The translations under genes were made by a program, and so were the position numbers. The notes under the pieces were generated by a model. That model worked only from the letters and a program-made list of their open reading frames with translations, ran no database searches and was not told the origin of the DNA. Positions 32,212 to 46,864 of a DNA stretch of 64,000 bases are shown here, in pieces. Each line of letters begins with the position of its first letter. The stretch's first letter is position 1. This DNA comes from Massilia soli (lineage in GTDB: Bacteria; Pseudomonadota; Gammaproteobacteria; Burkholderiales; Burkholderiaceae_D): assembly GCF_016809835.1 (NCBI RefSeq), contig NZ_JAFBIL020000005.1, positions 1 through 64,000 of the forward strand, given 5' to 3'.

Positions 32212-32598
32212 TCAGGCAGAGAGCATGCGCCAGGTCGCGAAGCCGGCGATACAGCAGCCGATCGAGCCGGCCAGGTGCAGCGCCGAATGTGCCGCGGCCC
32301 AGCCGTAGTCGCCGCGCTGCAGCAGCAGCATGGCTTCGCCGGAGAACGTCGAAAACGTCGTCAGCCCGCCGAGGAAGCCGGTGACCGCAAACAGCCGCCA
32401 CTCGGGCGACAGCTGCGGCAGCGACGTAAACAGCCCCAACATCAAGCCGATCAGGTAGCCGCCGGCCAGGTTCGCCACCAGCGTGCCGAGCGCCAGCTTG
32501 CCGTGCGCGCCGGCCAGCCACAGCGACAGCCCCCAGCGCAGCCAGGCGCCCAGTGCGGCGCCCAGCCCCACCGCCAGCCAGCTCAAACGCCACCCCAT
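32212..32598 (-). CDS. crcB: fluoride efflux transporter CrcB
   Basis: CrcB (Fluc) is a dual-topology dimeric fluoride channel. The 128-residue protein has four membrane helices. It carries the signature GFLGGLTTFSTFSGE with the Phe-box phenylalanines, and the first-helix motif GAWLRWGLS. The ATG at 32598 overlaps the end of moaE by 16 nt, so translation is probably coupled. A longer frame upstream belongs to moaE. No fluoride riboswitch is visible. Confidence 0.95.
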   Translation of the reverse strand: MGWRLSWLAVGLGAALGAWLRWGLSLWLAGAHGKLALGTLVANLAGGYLIGLMLGLFTSLPQLSPEWRLFAVTGFLGGLTTFSTFSGEAMLLLQRGDYGWAAAHSALHLAGSIGCCIAGFATWRMLSA

Positions 32599-33041
32599 TT
32601 CGCGCGCGCGCTGTCGTCGGATTCGCGCGCGTCGACCCAGCGCGCGCCATCGGGCGTCTGTTCCTTCTTCCAGAACGGCGCTTCGGTCTTCAGGTAGTCG
32701 ATGATGAATTCGCAGGCGTCGAAGGCCTCGCCGCGATGGGCCGAGGCGCAGGCGACCAGCACGATCTGCTCGAGCGGCTTGAGCGGGCCGACGCGGTGGA
32801 TCACGCGCGCGCCGAACAGCGGCCAGCGCGCCCGGGCTTGCTCGATGATGTTCGCCAGCGCCTGCTCGGTCATGCCCGGGTAGTGCTCGAGCTCCATTTC
32901 GCTGACGCTGGCGCCGTCGTTCATGTCGCGCACGGTGCCGACAAAGCTGACCACCGCGCCGATGCGCGGGTCTTGCGCGCGCAGCACTGCCAGTTCGGCG
33001 CTGACGTCGAAATCGTCCTGGCGGACGCTGACCTCGCTCAT
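32583..33041 (-). CDS. moaE: molybdopterin synthase catalytic subunit
   Basis: MoaE with MoaD inserts sulfur into precursor Z to form molybdopterin. The 152-residue protein has GAVVSFVGTVRDMN, LEHYPGM, RVGPLKPLEQIVLVA, CEFIIDYLKTEAPFWKKE with the catalytic lysine, and a C-terminal WVDA. MoaD is not adjacent. The ATG overlaps the stop codon of the upstream DUF349 gene (ATGA) and its 3' end overlaps crcB by 16 nt. Confidence 0.95.
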   Translation of the reverse strand: MSEVSVRQDDFDVSAELAVLRAQDPRIGAVVSFVGTVRDMNDGASVSEMELEHYPGMTEQALANIIEQARARWPLFGARVIHRVGPLKPLEQIVLVACASAHRGEAFDACEFIIDYLKTEAPFWKKEQTPDGARWVDARESDDSARAKWGGV

Positions 33042-35584
33042 GTCTGGTCCTTGCCGAGAATGCGGGCAAACAGGTGCTCGATGCGCGACGCGGTGCGGGC
33101 GTCCGCCAGCGCAGGCATCGCGCACAGGTGCAGGAACCGGGCCGACTCGGTGTGCGGCTTCTGCCCCGACTTGAGCGAGGTTTGCAGCGCCTCGACCTGC
33201 AGCTTCAGGCGCTCGCGCGCAAACTCGGCACCGCTGTCGATGCCGGTGGCGATTTCCAGCCGCAGGATCTCGTGCAGCAGCGCGTCGCTGTTTTGTTCGA
33301 GCACCCGGACATACGCGTCGCGCTGGCCTGAGCGCGCCGCCTCCAGCGCCGCGCGCAGTCGCGCGTCCAGCGCCTGCTCATAGTCGGGGCTGAGCGGCGC
33401 CATGCTGTCCCAGCGCGTTGTCCACTGGCCCGGGTCGATCTCCTTGCCCTGGGCGAGCGCCGATTCCAGCGCCTGGCACAGGCGCAGCTTTTCGCGCAGC
33501 GCGTTGGCCCGCGCCAGCCCGGCGTTGCGCCTGGCCAGGTCGGCATGCTGCTGCAGCAGCGCCACCGCGGCGTGATAGCGCTTTTCGACTTTCGCCTCGT
33601 TCGCGCGCGGCACCGGCCCTGCCGCATGCCACTCGGCGGCGGCCTCGCGCAGCAGCTTGCCGGCCGCCGCAGGTTCGATGCCTTCGGCGGCCGCTTCCAG
33701 GCGCGCGCTGATCGCGTCCTTGGCTTGCTGGTGCGCGCGCCGTTCGGCGTCGGCCGCATGCGCGCTTTCCTTGCGGCTGGCGAACACCGCGTCGCAGGCG
33801 CTGCGGAAGCGCTGCCACAAGGCCTGCTCGGTCTTGCGTTCGAGCGGCAGCGCCTTGGCGTGTTCCTGCCAGCTCTCCTGCAAGGCGCGCAGCGTGTCGA
33901 GCGCATGGCGGTCGTGCGGATTGATCGCCCTGGCTTGCTCGATCAGTTCTTCGCGCCCTGCCGCCTCCGACTTGCGGCGCTCTTCCAGCGGGCCCTGGAG
34001 CACGTTGAGCGCATTGGCGAATTCCTGGTCGAGCCGCTTCTTTTCCTTGCGGTCGATGGCGCCAAGGTGGCTCCACGCCAGCCGCAGCCGCTGCACCGTG
34101 CCGGCCACGTGCTTCCAGTCGGCGCCGCTGGCGTCGGCAAGCCGCGCCGCTTCGGCCACCGCTTCGGCGACCAGCGCCTGCGCCTTGTCGGCATTGGCGT
34201 GGCGTTCGCCCGCCAGCTGCTTGAAGTGGGCCGCCGCCGGGGCGTAAGCCACCGTGCAAGCCGAGTCGAAGCGCTCCCACAGCGTCTTTGGCGCCGCCCC
34301 GGACAGCGCGTCGAGCGCCTTCCAGAGTTCGCGCATGCTGCCGACCTTTTTGGCCAGTTCGGCCATCGGGTGGTTTTGCGCGGGCAGCTGTTCCACCGCC
34401 TTGATCAATTCTTCGCGCGAGACGTTGCCGCCCCAGCGCGCCCAGTCGGACAGGCGTTTGAACTCGGCGCGCGCATGGGCCAGGCGCTCGGCTTGCGGCG
34501 GCGACAGGCGCACGCCCTTGCTGTCCTTGAGGGCCTTGTCGCAGTCGGCGGCGGCGGCCAGCGAACCATGCTGCAGCGCCGCTTCCAGCGCCGCCAGCGT
34601 GGCCAGGAAGTCGTCGCCGGCGCCAGGCGCCGCTTGCGGCGGGCGCAGCGCTTTCACCTTCGGCAGCGGCTGCGGCAAGGCCGCCAGCACCGCGTCGAAG
34701 CGTGGCTGCAGCGCGGGCGGCGCATCCGCCGGCAGCGGCCCGAACTGCTGCCAGGCGCGGCGCAGGCGTTCGGCGTCGAGCGATTCGAGCGGCGCCGCTT
34801 CCCATTCGGCCAGCGCGGCTTCGCGCGCGGCCAATGCCGACTGGCTCTTTTCGATCGCGCCCAGCGAGGCCCTGACGCGCGCCAGTTCCATCGCGAACTC
34901 GTTGACCAGGCTGCGCGGCAGCGTCGCATGTTCGGGCGCCGCCAGCGCGTCAGCCTGGTTTTGGTCCAGCCGGTCAAGCTGCGCTGCCATTTCGCTGGCC
35001 GGCAAGTTCGATGCGCCCAGCTCGCGCAAGGCATTCAGGCGGTCGATCATCGCGCGCTGCAGCAGCACCTGCGCTTCGAGGCGCCGCCCAAGCCGCGCGC
35101 GCAGGCCGTCGAATTCCGGGTTCAGCTCGGGGGCCGCGATCACCGACCAGCGGCGGTCGAGCTCGGCGACCTGGTTCGGGCTGAGCTTGTCGTCGGCTGC
35201 AAGCGTGTGGGCGTGGGCGATGCAGGCGCGCCCGCGTTCAAGCTCGGCCTGGTGGTGGCGAATCGCGTCCAGGCGCGACTGCAGCAGTTTTGCGACGCGC
35301 CGGTCGGTGTTGCGAATTGCCGCGTGGACTCGTTCGAGCTGTTCGCGCGAATGCACGAATTCGGCTGCGGCCAGGCGCAGCTCGGAAAACTCACTGCTCA
35401 GGATGAAATCGGCAGCGGCGGCTTCGTCGCCGGCCAGCGATGCGATCCGCTCGGCTTGCACTGCGCGCGCCGACACTTGCTGGGGCTGCGGCGACTGGTC
35501 ACGCTGGCCGCCCTTCTGCTCAGCCTGTTCGGCCGGGGCCACGCCCGCCTTGTCGCCGGACCGCTTGAAAAGAAATTCGAACAT
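33038..35584 (-). CDS. large DUF349 domain protein
   Basis: This 848-residue soluble, helical protein contains several DUF349-type repeats with W-x-x-L/F patterns, for example RRAWQQFGPLP, LRLAWSHLGAIDRKEKKRLDQEF and ALWQRFRSACDAVF. It has no catalytic motif and no signal peptide. It is rich in Ala, Arg, Glu and Leu with long coiled-coil stretches. Function is unknown; DUF349 proteins are common in proteobacteria, and some are studied as stress or nucleoid-related proteins, but I cannot assign a role here. It lies upstream of moaE and overlaps it. Confidence 0.85.
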   Translation of the reverse strand: MFEFLFKRSGDKAGVAPAEQAEQKGGQRDQSPQPQQVSARAVQAERIASLAGDEAAAADFILSSEFSELRLAAAEFVHSREQLERVHAAIRNTDRRVAKLLQSRLDAIRHHQAELERGRACIAHAHTLAADDKLSPNQVAELDRRWSVIAAPELNPEFDGLRARLGRRLEAQVLLQRAMIDRLNALRELGASNLPASEMAAQLDRLDQNQADALAAPEHATLPRSLVNEFAMELARVRASLGAIEKSQSALAAREAALAEWEAAPLESLDAERLRRAWQQFGPLPADAPPALQPRFDAVLAALPQPLPKVKALRPPQAAPGAGDDFLATLAALEAALQHGSLAAAADCDKALKDSKGVRLSPPQAERLAHARAEFKRLSDWARWGGNVSREELIKAVEQLPAQNHPMAELAKKVGSMRELWKALDALSGAAPKTLWERFDSACTVAYAPAAAHFKQLAGERHANADKAQALVAEAVAEAARLADASGADWKHVAGTVQRLRLAWSHLGAIDRKEKKRLDQEFANALNVLQGPLEERRKSEAAGREELIEQARAINPHDRHALDTLRALQESWQEHAKALPLERKTEQALWQRFRSACDAVFASRKESAHAADAERRAHQQAKDAISARLEAAAEGIEPAAAGKLLREAAAEWHAAGPVPRANEAKVEKRYHAAVALLQQHADLARRNAGLARANALREKLRLCQALESALAQGKEIDPGQWTTRWDSMAPLSPDYEQALDARLRAALEAARSGQRDAYVRVLEQNSDALLHEILRLEIATGIDSGAEFARERLKLQVEALQTSLKSGQKPHTESARFLHLCAMPALADARTASRIEHLFARILGKDQT

Positions 35585-35683
35585 GACGTCGGATCAATCA
35601 TTCAAAACCACCATCATAGCAAGAACACAGCCCGGAGCACGGGACTGGCGGCGGTTTCGGGTGCCGGCGGCAGCTCGGCGGAT

Positions 35684-36307
35684 TTACCCAGCGACCCAGC
35701 TGGCGTGGCGGCGCTCCATGGCGCGCGCCGCGCCAACCGTCAATGCGTCGTCCATGTCGCTCAGCACTGGCGCGGGCGCGGCGATGTCGCGCAGCGGACG
35801 GCTTTCCTGGCGGTAGGCGTCATGGGCGAGCATCTGGTTGGCGACAGCGAACCAGTCTTCGCCGGAAATCATGGTGCGCGCCAGCGCGAATAATTCATGT
35901 TCCTCGCGGTCAAGCCGCGCCAGCATCGCGTCGCAGAAGGTGTCAATGCCAATGCAGAAATGGCGCACGCCGGCCGCCGTGTTGATTGGTCCGGCGTTGA
36001 CGCGCGCAACGACATCGGCAATGGCGTGGCCGGCGACATCGCTGAGCGCGTCGAGTTCATCGAGCAGGCTGTTGGCGTGCGAGGTGGCGCGGCGGATTGC
36101 GGGAATCAGGAAAATGTCGATCTTGCGCCAGTGGCAGTTGTGGAACAGCCGCTGCAAGGCATCGCAGGCGTAGCTGACCTGCCCGGCCGTCAAGGCGGAC
36201 TGGTTGACGAAATTGGTTGGCAGTAACTTTTGAAGTGACTGCAGGCTGACACGAACGCTGGCTTGCTCGACCGACAGGGCTACAAGGGTGTATGTCGCCG
36301 TTAACAT
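35684..36307 (-). CDS. hemerythrin-like helical protein
   Basis: This 207-residue protein is helical and has His/Glu-rich segments (FHNCHWRKIDIFLIP, TSHANSLLDELDAL, REEHELFALA, LAHDAYRQE) arranged like a four-helix hemerythrin-type domain. No family was recognised firmly; the hemerythrin link is inference. The start at 36307 has AGGAGA about 5 nt upstream. It is alone, 99 nt downstream of the DUF349 start on the same strand. Confidence 0.6.
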   Translation of the reverse strand: MLTATYTLVALSVEQASVRVSLQSLQKLLPTNFVNQSALTAGQVSYACDALQRLFHNCHWRKIDIFLIPAIRRATSHANSLLDELDALSDVAGHAIADVVARVNAGPINTAAGVRHFCIGIDTFCDAMLARLDREEHELFALARTMISGEDWFAVANQMLAHDAYRQESRPLRDIAAPAPVLSDMDDALTVGAARAMERRHASWVAG

Positions 36308-36532
36308 TCGCTCTCCTCGGGATCGTTCGCCGGCAAGGCGCCCTGGCGGCACCGAAGCGCGCCTGATGGACCTGGCGGTATATGTTTTGGAAAGGCTTGA
36401 CGGTTGTTGTTTGATCTCTGTTTTCGTCAGCCCGGAAGATCAAGTGTAAATAAGGCCGACATCCCCGGTTTGATATGGCGCAAGCCGGGGGGCATTGACG
36501 ACGGCCTAATTTGTGCAGGTTTGCAATATTGC
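36308..36532. other. intergenic part with no gene
   Basis: No supported gene lies here. The stretch is the upstream region of the hemerythrin-like gene, followed by the degraded gene remnant at 36533-36750. Confidence 0.5.
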
Positions 36533-36750
36533 CTAGGCGGCCTCAGCTTCGCCAGGAGACAGCGCGGCCAGCGCAGCACGCCGCTGCGATATCGGCGGCG
36601 AACCGGTCGCTGATGCGCACGCCCGGCTCCAGCGCCACCGATTTCAGGTCGAACACACCCTCGCGCCGGTGCGCCTTGGCGTCACAGCAGGACCTGTGCG
36701 GCCAGGTGCAACGCGCGGGCGCGGGCAATGGTGAGGTGCAGTTCGCTCAT
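36533..36750 (-). pseudogene. remnant of a YcaQ-type winged-helix protein gene
   Basis: The minus strand begins with an ATG and 22 codons (MSELHLTIARARALHLAAQ, then VLL) that read like the N-terminus of a YcaQ/DUF1006 protein, followed by a stop. In a second frame (about 36690-36590) comes KAHRREGVFDLKSVALEPG and VRISDRFAADIAAA, like the C-terminal end of the same family. A further frameshift restores an Ala-rich end to a TAG at 36533. The middle of roughly 300 or more codons is missing. Both ends of a gene therefore seem retained around a large internal deletion. Identification is by pattern only. Confidence 0.5.
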
Positions 36751-36883
36751 GATGCTATTTTAGAGTCCTGCCCGCATTTTTTTCTTAACCGGAAGAACTA
36801 TTTTTCGCCAACTGCGACCAAACCCGCGGTTTTGGGGGCAGAATGTTAGTACAGCATGCCGGAAGTCTCATCTAAGGGGAAAC

Positions 36884-39532
<2,649 letters not shown>

Positions 39533-39601
39533 CATTCGTCGTGGCGGGCAGGCCGCCGGGTGCGCTATAGTGAGCGCTTGATTGTCACCCAAGCGTATCC
39601 G

Positions 39602-40851
39602 ATGCGGCTGTTGCACACCTCCGACTGGCATCTTGGCCAGGCCCTCCACAATTACGAACGCACCTACGAGCACCAGCGCTTCCTCGACTGGCTGCTCGAC
39701 ACGATCGTGTCGGAACAGGCCGACGCCCTGCTGATCGCCGGCGACATCTTCGACACCGCCAACCCGCCGGCCAGCGCGCAGCGCCAGCTTTACCGTTTCC
39801 TGCGCCAAGCGCGCGAACGCTCGCCGCAGCTCGATATCGTCGTCATCGCCGGCAACCACGATTCTCCGGGGCGGCTCGAAGCGCCCGCACCGCTGCTTGA
39901 GGCGCACGGCACCAGCGTCATCGGAAACATCGTCCGCAACGCCGACGGCGAGATCGACCTCGAACGCCTGCTGGTGCCGCTGCATGGCAGCGACGGCCAG
40001 GTCGCTGCGTGGTGCCTCGCGGTGCCCTTCCTGCGCCCGGGCGACGTGCCGCGCGGCGAAACGCCGCAGGAAGGCGTCGATCCCTACATGAATGGCATCG
40101 GCCTGCTGTATCAGCAGGCATTCGCGCTGGCGCAGTCGAAGTGCGTCGATGGCCAGGCGATTGTCGCGATGGGGCACTGCCACATGGTCAACGGCGAGTC
40201 ATCCAACGACTCCGAGCGCCGCATCGTCATCGGCGGCACCGAGGCGCTGTCCGCGGGGATCTTCGACCCTACGATCGCCTACGCGGCACTGGGCCACCTG
40301 CACCTGGCCCAGCGCGTCGGCCACAACGAACACATTCGCTACTGCGGCAGCCCGCTGCCGCTATCGTTCGCCGAGACCGGCTACAAGCACCAGGTGCTGC
40401 GGGTCGACCTGGCCGGCGGCAAGGCGGCCGCGGTGACGCCGCTGCTGGTGCCGCGCGCCGTCGAGCTGCTGCGCGTGCCGCCGCAGCCGGCGCCGCTGGA
40501 AGAAGCACTGGCGGCGCTGGCAGCGCTTGACCTGCCCGACCTGCCGCATGCGTTGCAGCCCTTGCTGGAGGTGCGCGTGCTGCTGGACGCGCCCGAACCC
40601 GGGCTGCGCGGGCGCATCGAAGCGGCGCTCGCCGGCAAGCCGGTGCGGCTGGCGAAAATCGAACCGACCCGCAAGCGCGACCCGTCAAATGCCGAGGCCG
40701 CCGCGCTGTCGCTGGAGCAGCTGGCCGAACTCCAGCCCGACGACATCTTCCGCCGCCTCTACCTGCAGCAGTACGGCGAGGACGCGCATCCCGAGCACCT
40801 GAGCGCGTTCGCGGAACTGATGCTGACGGCGTCCCATGACGGCGGCAAGGC

Positions 40852-40855
<4 letters not shown>
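39602..40855 (+). CDS. sbcD: exonuclease SbcCD subunit D
   Basis: SbcD is the Mre11-type nuclease subunit of the SbcCD complex, which cleaves hairpins and DNA ends. The 417-residue protein has the metallophosphatase motifs HTSDWHLG, GDIFDTANPP, GNHDSP, MGHCHM and GHLHLAQ. The ATG at 39602 gives MRLLHTSDWHLG; an upstream start would add 14 unrelated residues. Its stop overlaps the sbcC start (ATGA). Confidence 0.97.
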
Positions 40856-44595
<3,740 letters not shown>

Positions 44596-44601
44596 ATACG
44601 A

Positions 44602-44760
44602 TCAGCGCTTCTGGCATGGCGGCGGTACTGTGGCGCGCACGAGATCCCAGCCCAGCTCGCGGCGAATCTGGGACGGATCGGGCGGCGGGCGGCGGCGCTC
44701 CACTTCGGTTCGCAGCCACTCCCTGACGCTTTCCTTGCTAGGTTGCTGACGCTTGTCCAT
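44602..44760 (-). CDS. small hypothetical protein (52 aa)
   Basis: The minus strand encodes a 52-residue, basic, proline-rich peptide: MDKRQQPSKESVREWLRTEV, then a RRRPPPDP stretch, LGWDL and a CQKR end. CAGGAG lies about 10 nt before the ATG, a normal ribosome site. It ends 7 nt beyond the sbcC stop on the opposite strand. No family was recognised, but the ribosome site and codon pattern make it plausible. Confidence 0.5.
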   Translation of the reverse strand: MDKRQQPSKESVREWLRTEVERRRPPPDPSQIRRELGWDLVRATVPPPCQKR

Positions 44761-44894
44761 ACCTGGCCTGCTCCTGAGACGGCCCTACGGGCCCTGCGCA
44801 GTTAACGTGGTGGCGCGCGGGCAGTTGACAAGGGCGCCGAACCGCCGGGTGATAAAATGCGCGCTTTCCCGAACTGCCCTGCCAAAGCGAAACC

Positions 44895-45107
44895 ATGTCC
44901 AAGCCTGCCCGCGTGCTGACCTTCAAGTGCGACACATGCACCAAACCAGTCAAAGTGTTCCTGCAAAAAGTTTCTGCATGCTCACACATCCAGCCTTATC
45001 AGGGCCTGTGCGCCTGCGGTGAACTCAAGCGCCACGCAACCGGCAACCCTGACGCGGTCGCTTCCTACCTCCAGTCCAGCGATGGCAACTGGTCGCATCA
45101 CCACTGA
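44895..45107 (+). CDS. small cysteine-rich hypothetical protein (70 aa)
   Basis: This 70-residue protein has CDTC near residue 12, a single Cys near 29 and CACG near residue 39, a pattern that could form a zinc ribbon. Its C-terminus ends in SHHH. It starts after the gap that follows sbcC, and the methyltransferase gene begins 16 nt after its stop. No family was recognised. Codon use is like that of neighbouring genes. Confidence 0.55.
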   Translation: MSKPARVLTFKCDTCTKPVKVFLQKVSACSHIQPYQGLCACGELKRHATGNPDAVASYLQSSDGNWSHHH

Positions 45108-45123
45108 CCTTCGATTGCCCTTC

Positions 45124-46278
45124 ATGCACCCACAATCCCCCGCACGCATCCATTGGACCGAATCCGACCAGGAGCGCTCGGCATTGTGGCGTTCCGAAAG
45201 CGGCATGCCGGCCCCGAAAAAAGTCGTCATCGCCGACGACAAGACGCCGGCCGATGTCGCCTACCGGCTGGCCTGCGAAGGTACCGCGCTGCTGTGGCGC
45301 GGCGATTTCCAGAATGCGCGCCAGTTGCTGCAGGCGCTCGCGCGCCGCGCCGACCATAAAGGCGGCAAGCCGAAACGCGTCAAGGAGCCGAAGGCCGCGC
45401 CGACCCTGGCCGAAGCGTTCCACCTTCACCGCCAGGCGCAGTCGCAACGCGCGCGCACCCTGGCGATGCTGCTGATTCCGTTCGATGCCGACTACACCAT
45501 CCCTCTGCGCCGCGCGCCCGAAGTGAAACTGGCCTGTAACGAGGCGTACGGCCGCGGCGAAGAGCCATTCGTCGCATCGCTGCGCGAGCTGCTCGGCGTG
45601 ATCGGTGCGCACGAGTGGCGCAAGAACGGCGTCGAGATTGCCGCGCTGGACGCGCGCATCCACCCGCACTATGGCGTGTTCTCGCCGATCCGCGGCGAGT
45701 ACGTGCAGCTGGTGGCCGATGGCCCGCTGCCAGCGGGAGCCAGCCGCGCTTTCGATATCGGCACCGGCACCGGCGTGCTGGCGGCAGTGCTGGCCGAGCG
45801 CGGCATCGGGCAAGTGATCGCCACCGACATGGACCAGCGCGCGCTGAGCTGCGCACGCGAGAATATCCAGCGCCTCGAGCTGCAGCAGCAGGTGCAGGTG
45901 GTGCAGGCCGACCTGTTCCCGGAAGGCCGCGCCCCGCTGGTGGTATGCAATCCGCCCTGGCTGCCGGGCCGTCCCAGCTCGTCGATCGAATACGCGATCT
46001 ACGATCCTGACAGCCGCATGTTGCGCGGCTTCCTCGGCGGCCTGTCGGCGCACCTCGAGCCGGGCGGCGAAGGCTGGCTGATCCTGTCGGACCTGGCCGA
46101 GCACCTGGGCCTGCGCCCGCGCGACCAGCTGATGGGCTGGATCGAGGCGGCCGGCCTGAAAGTGCTCGACCGCATCGATGTGCGCCCGAGCCACCCGCGC
46201 GCCAGCGATGCCAGCGACCCGCTGCATGGCGCCCGCGCCGCCGAAGTAACGTCGCTGTGGCGCCTCGCAGCACGCTAA
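45124..46278 (+). CDS. class I SAM-dependent methyltransferase
   Basis: This 384-residue protein has a C-terminal methyltransferase domain: DIGTGTGVLA at 211-220 binds S-adenosylmethionine, ATDMD is motif II, and NPPW at 276-279 is the catalytic motif of enzymes that methylate an amide, amine or base nitrogen. It resembles HemK/RsmC/TrmN-type enzymes. The N-terminal half (about 1-190) is helical and not identified. The substrate may be a protein glutamine or an rRNA/tRNA base; the sequence alone does not decide. It follows the 70-residue Cys-rich gene. Confidence 0.87.
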   Translation: MHPQSPARIHWTESDQERSALWRSESGMPAPKKVVIADDKTPADVAYRLACEGTALLWRGDFQNARQLLQALARRADHKGGKPKRVKEPKAAPTLAEAFHLHRQAQSQRARTLAMLLIPFDADYTIPLRRAPEVKLACNEAYGRGEEPFVASLRELLGVIGAHEWRKNGVEIAALDARIHPHYGVFSPIRGEYVQLVADGPLPAGASRAFDIGTGTGVLAAVLAERGIGQVIATDMDQRALSCARENIQRLELQQQVQVVQADLFPEGRAPLVVCNPPWLPGRPSSSIEYAIYDPDSRMLRGFLGGLSAHLEPGGEGWLILSDLAEHLGLRPRDQLMGWIEAAGLKVLDRIDVRPSHPRASDASDPLHGARAAEVTSLWRLAAR

Positions 46279-46336
46279 TTTCACCTGCCGTACATTGATC
46301 ATTGCTTCATCCCCCAATAGTCTGTACAATTCGCAG

Positions 46337-46413
46337 TGCGGGGTGGAGCAGTCTGGCAGCTCGTCGGGCTCATAACCCGAAGGTCACAGGTTCAAATCCT
46401 GTCCCCGCAACCA
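46337..46413 (+). tRNA. initiator tRNA-Met (CAT)
   Basis: The 77-nt gene has anticodon CAT, three G:C pairs (GGG:CCC) at the base of the anticodon stem, the 11:24 initiator-type D stem and an encoded CCA. These mark initiator tRNA. The acceptor stem is TGCGGGG against CCCCGCA, so position 1 is U paired with A72, whereas most bacterial initiators have C1 unpaired with A72. Confidence 0.95.
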
Positions 46414-46425
46414 AATACCACTACA

Positions 46426-46458
46426 AAGCCCGACTCCCGCAGCCGGGCTTTTGTTTTT
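46426..46458 (+). terminator. rho-independent terminator after the initiator tRNA
   Basis: AAGCCCG and CGGGCTT form a 7-bp stem with an 11-nt loop, followed by TTTTGTTTTT. Confidence 0.85.
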
Positions 46459-46534
46459 AAGAATGGGAATGGCTGCCTTAAGCCGTTCCGGCACCAGGCG
46501 TAGCGGTCAACGCGCGTGGTGGCAAGAGGTCGAC

Positions 46535-46771
46535 ATGAGAGACAAAAAAGATAACGCGACGTTTGACCTGCCGGGTTTCGAGGCAGCGCGCCCACTGGCA
46601 GCGTCCACGATTGAAGTCAAGCGCGCGAGCACCACCCCGCGCCAGCGCAAGTCCTCCCTCAAGCAAGAACAGCTCGAACTGCTCGACGAAACCGATACCA
46701 GCGGCCTGCCCGTCTGGCAGCGCGACGACAAGCTCGACCTGACCGGCCTGCCCATCTGGGCCTCGGCCTGA
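46535..46771 (+). CDS. small hypothetical protein (78 aa)
   Basis: This 78-residue hydrophilic protein starts MRDKKDNATFDLPGFEAARP and has a Lys/Arg/Gln-rich middle (TPRQRKSSLKQEQLEL). It ends WQRDDKLDLTGLPIWASA. GLPVW and GLPIW are similar repeats. AGAGGT lies about 5 nt before the ATG. No family was recognised; an earlier in-frame ATG at 46451 would start inside the terminator. Confidence 0.6.
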   Translation: MRDKKDNATFDLPGFEAARPLAASTIEVKRASTTPRQRKSSLKQEQLELLDETDTSGLPVWQRDDKLDLTGLPIWASA

Positions 46772-46864
46772 CCAATTAAGCTGCGGCGCGTCGCCGCAGG
46801 CGCAGTATCCCTCGGCCCGGTCGCCTGATAAACTGGGCCTGTTCCCTATTTGCCGGCCTGCCCA

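Noticed and set aside
33545-35893. Long plus-strand frame opposite the DUF349 gene
   Set aside because: Arginine/Gln-rich shadow translation without motifs; the minus-strand gene is coupled to moaE.
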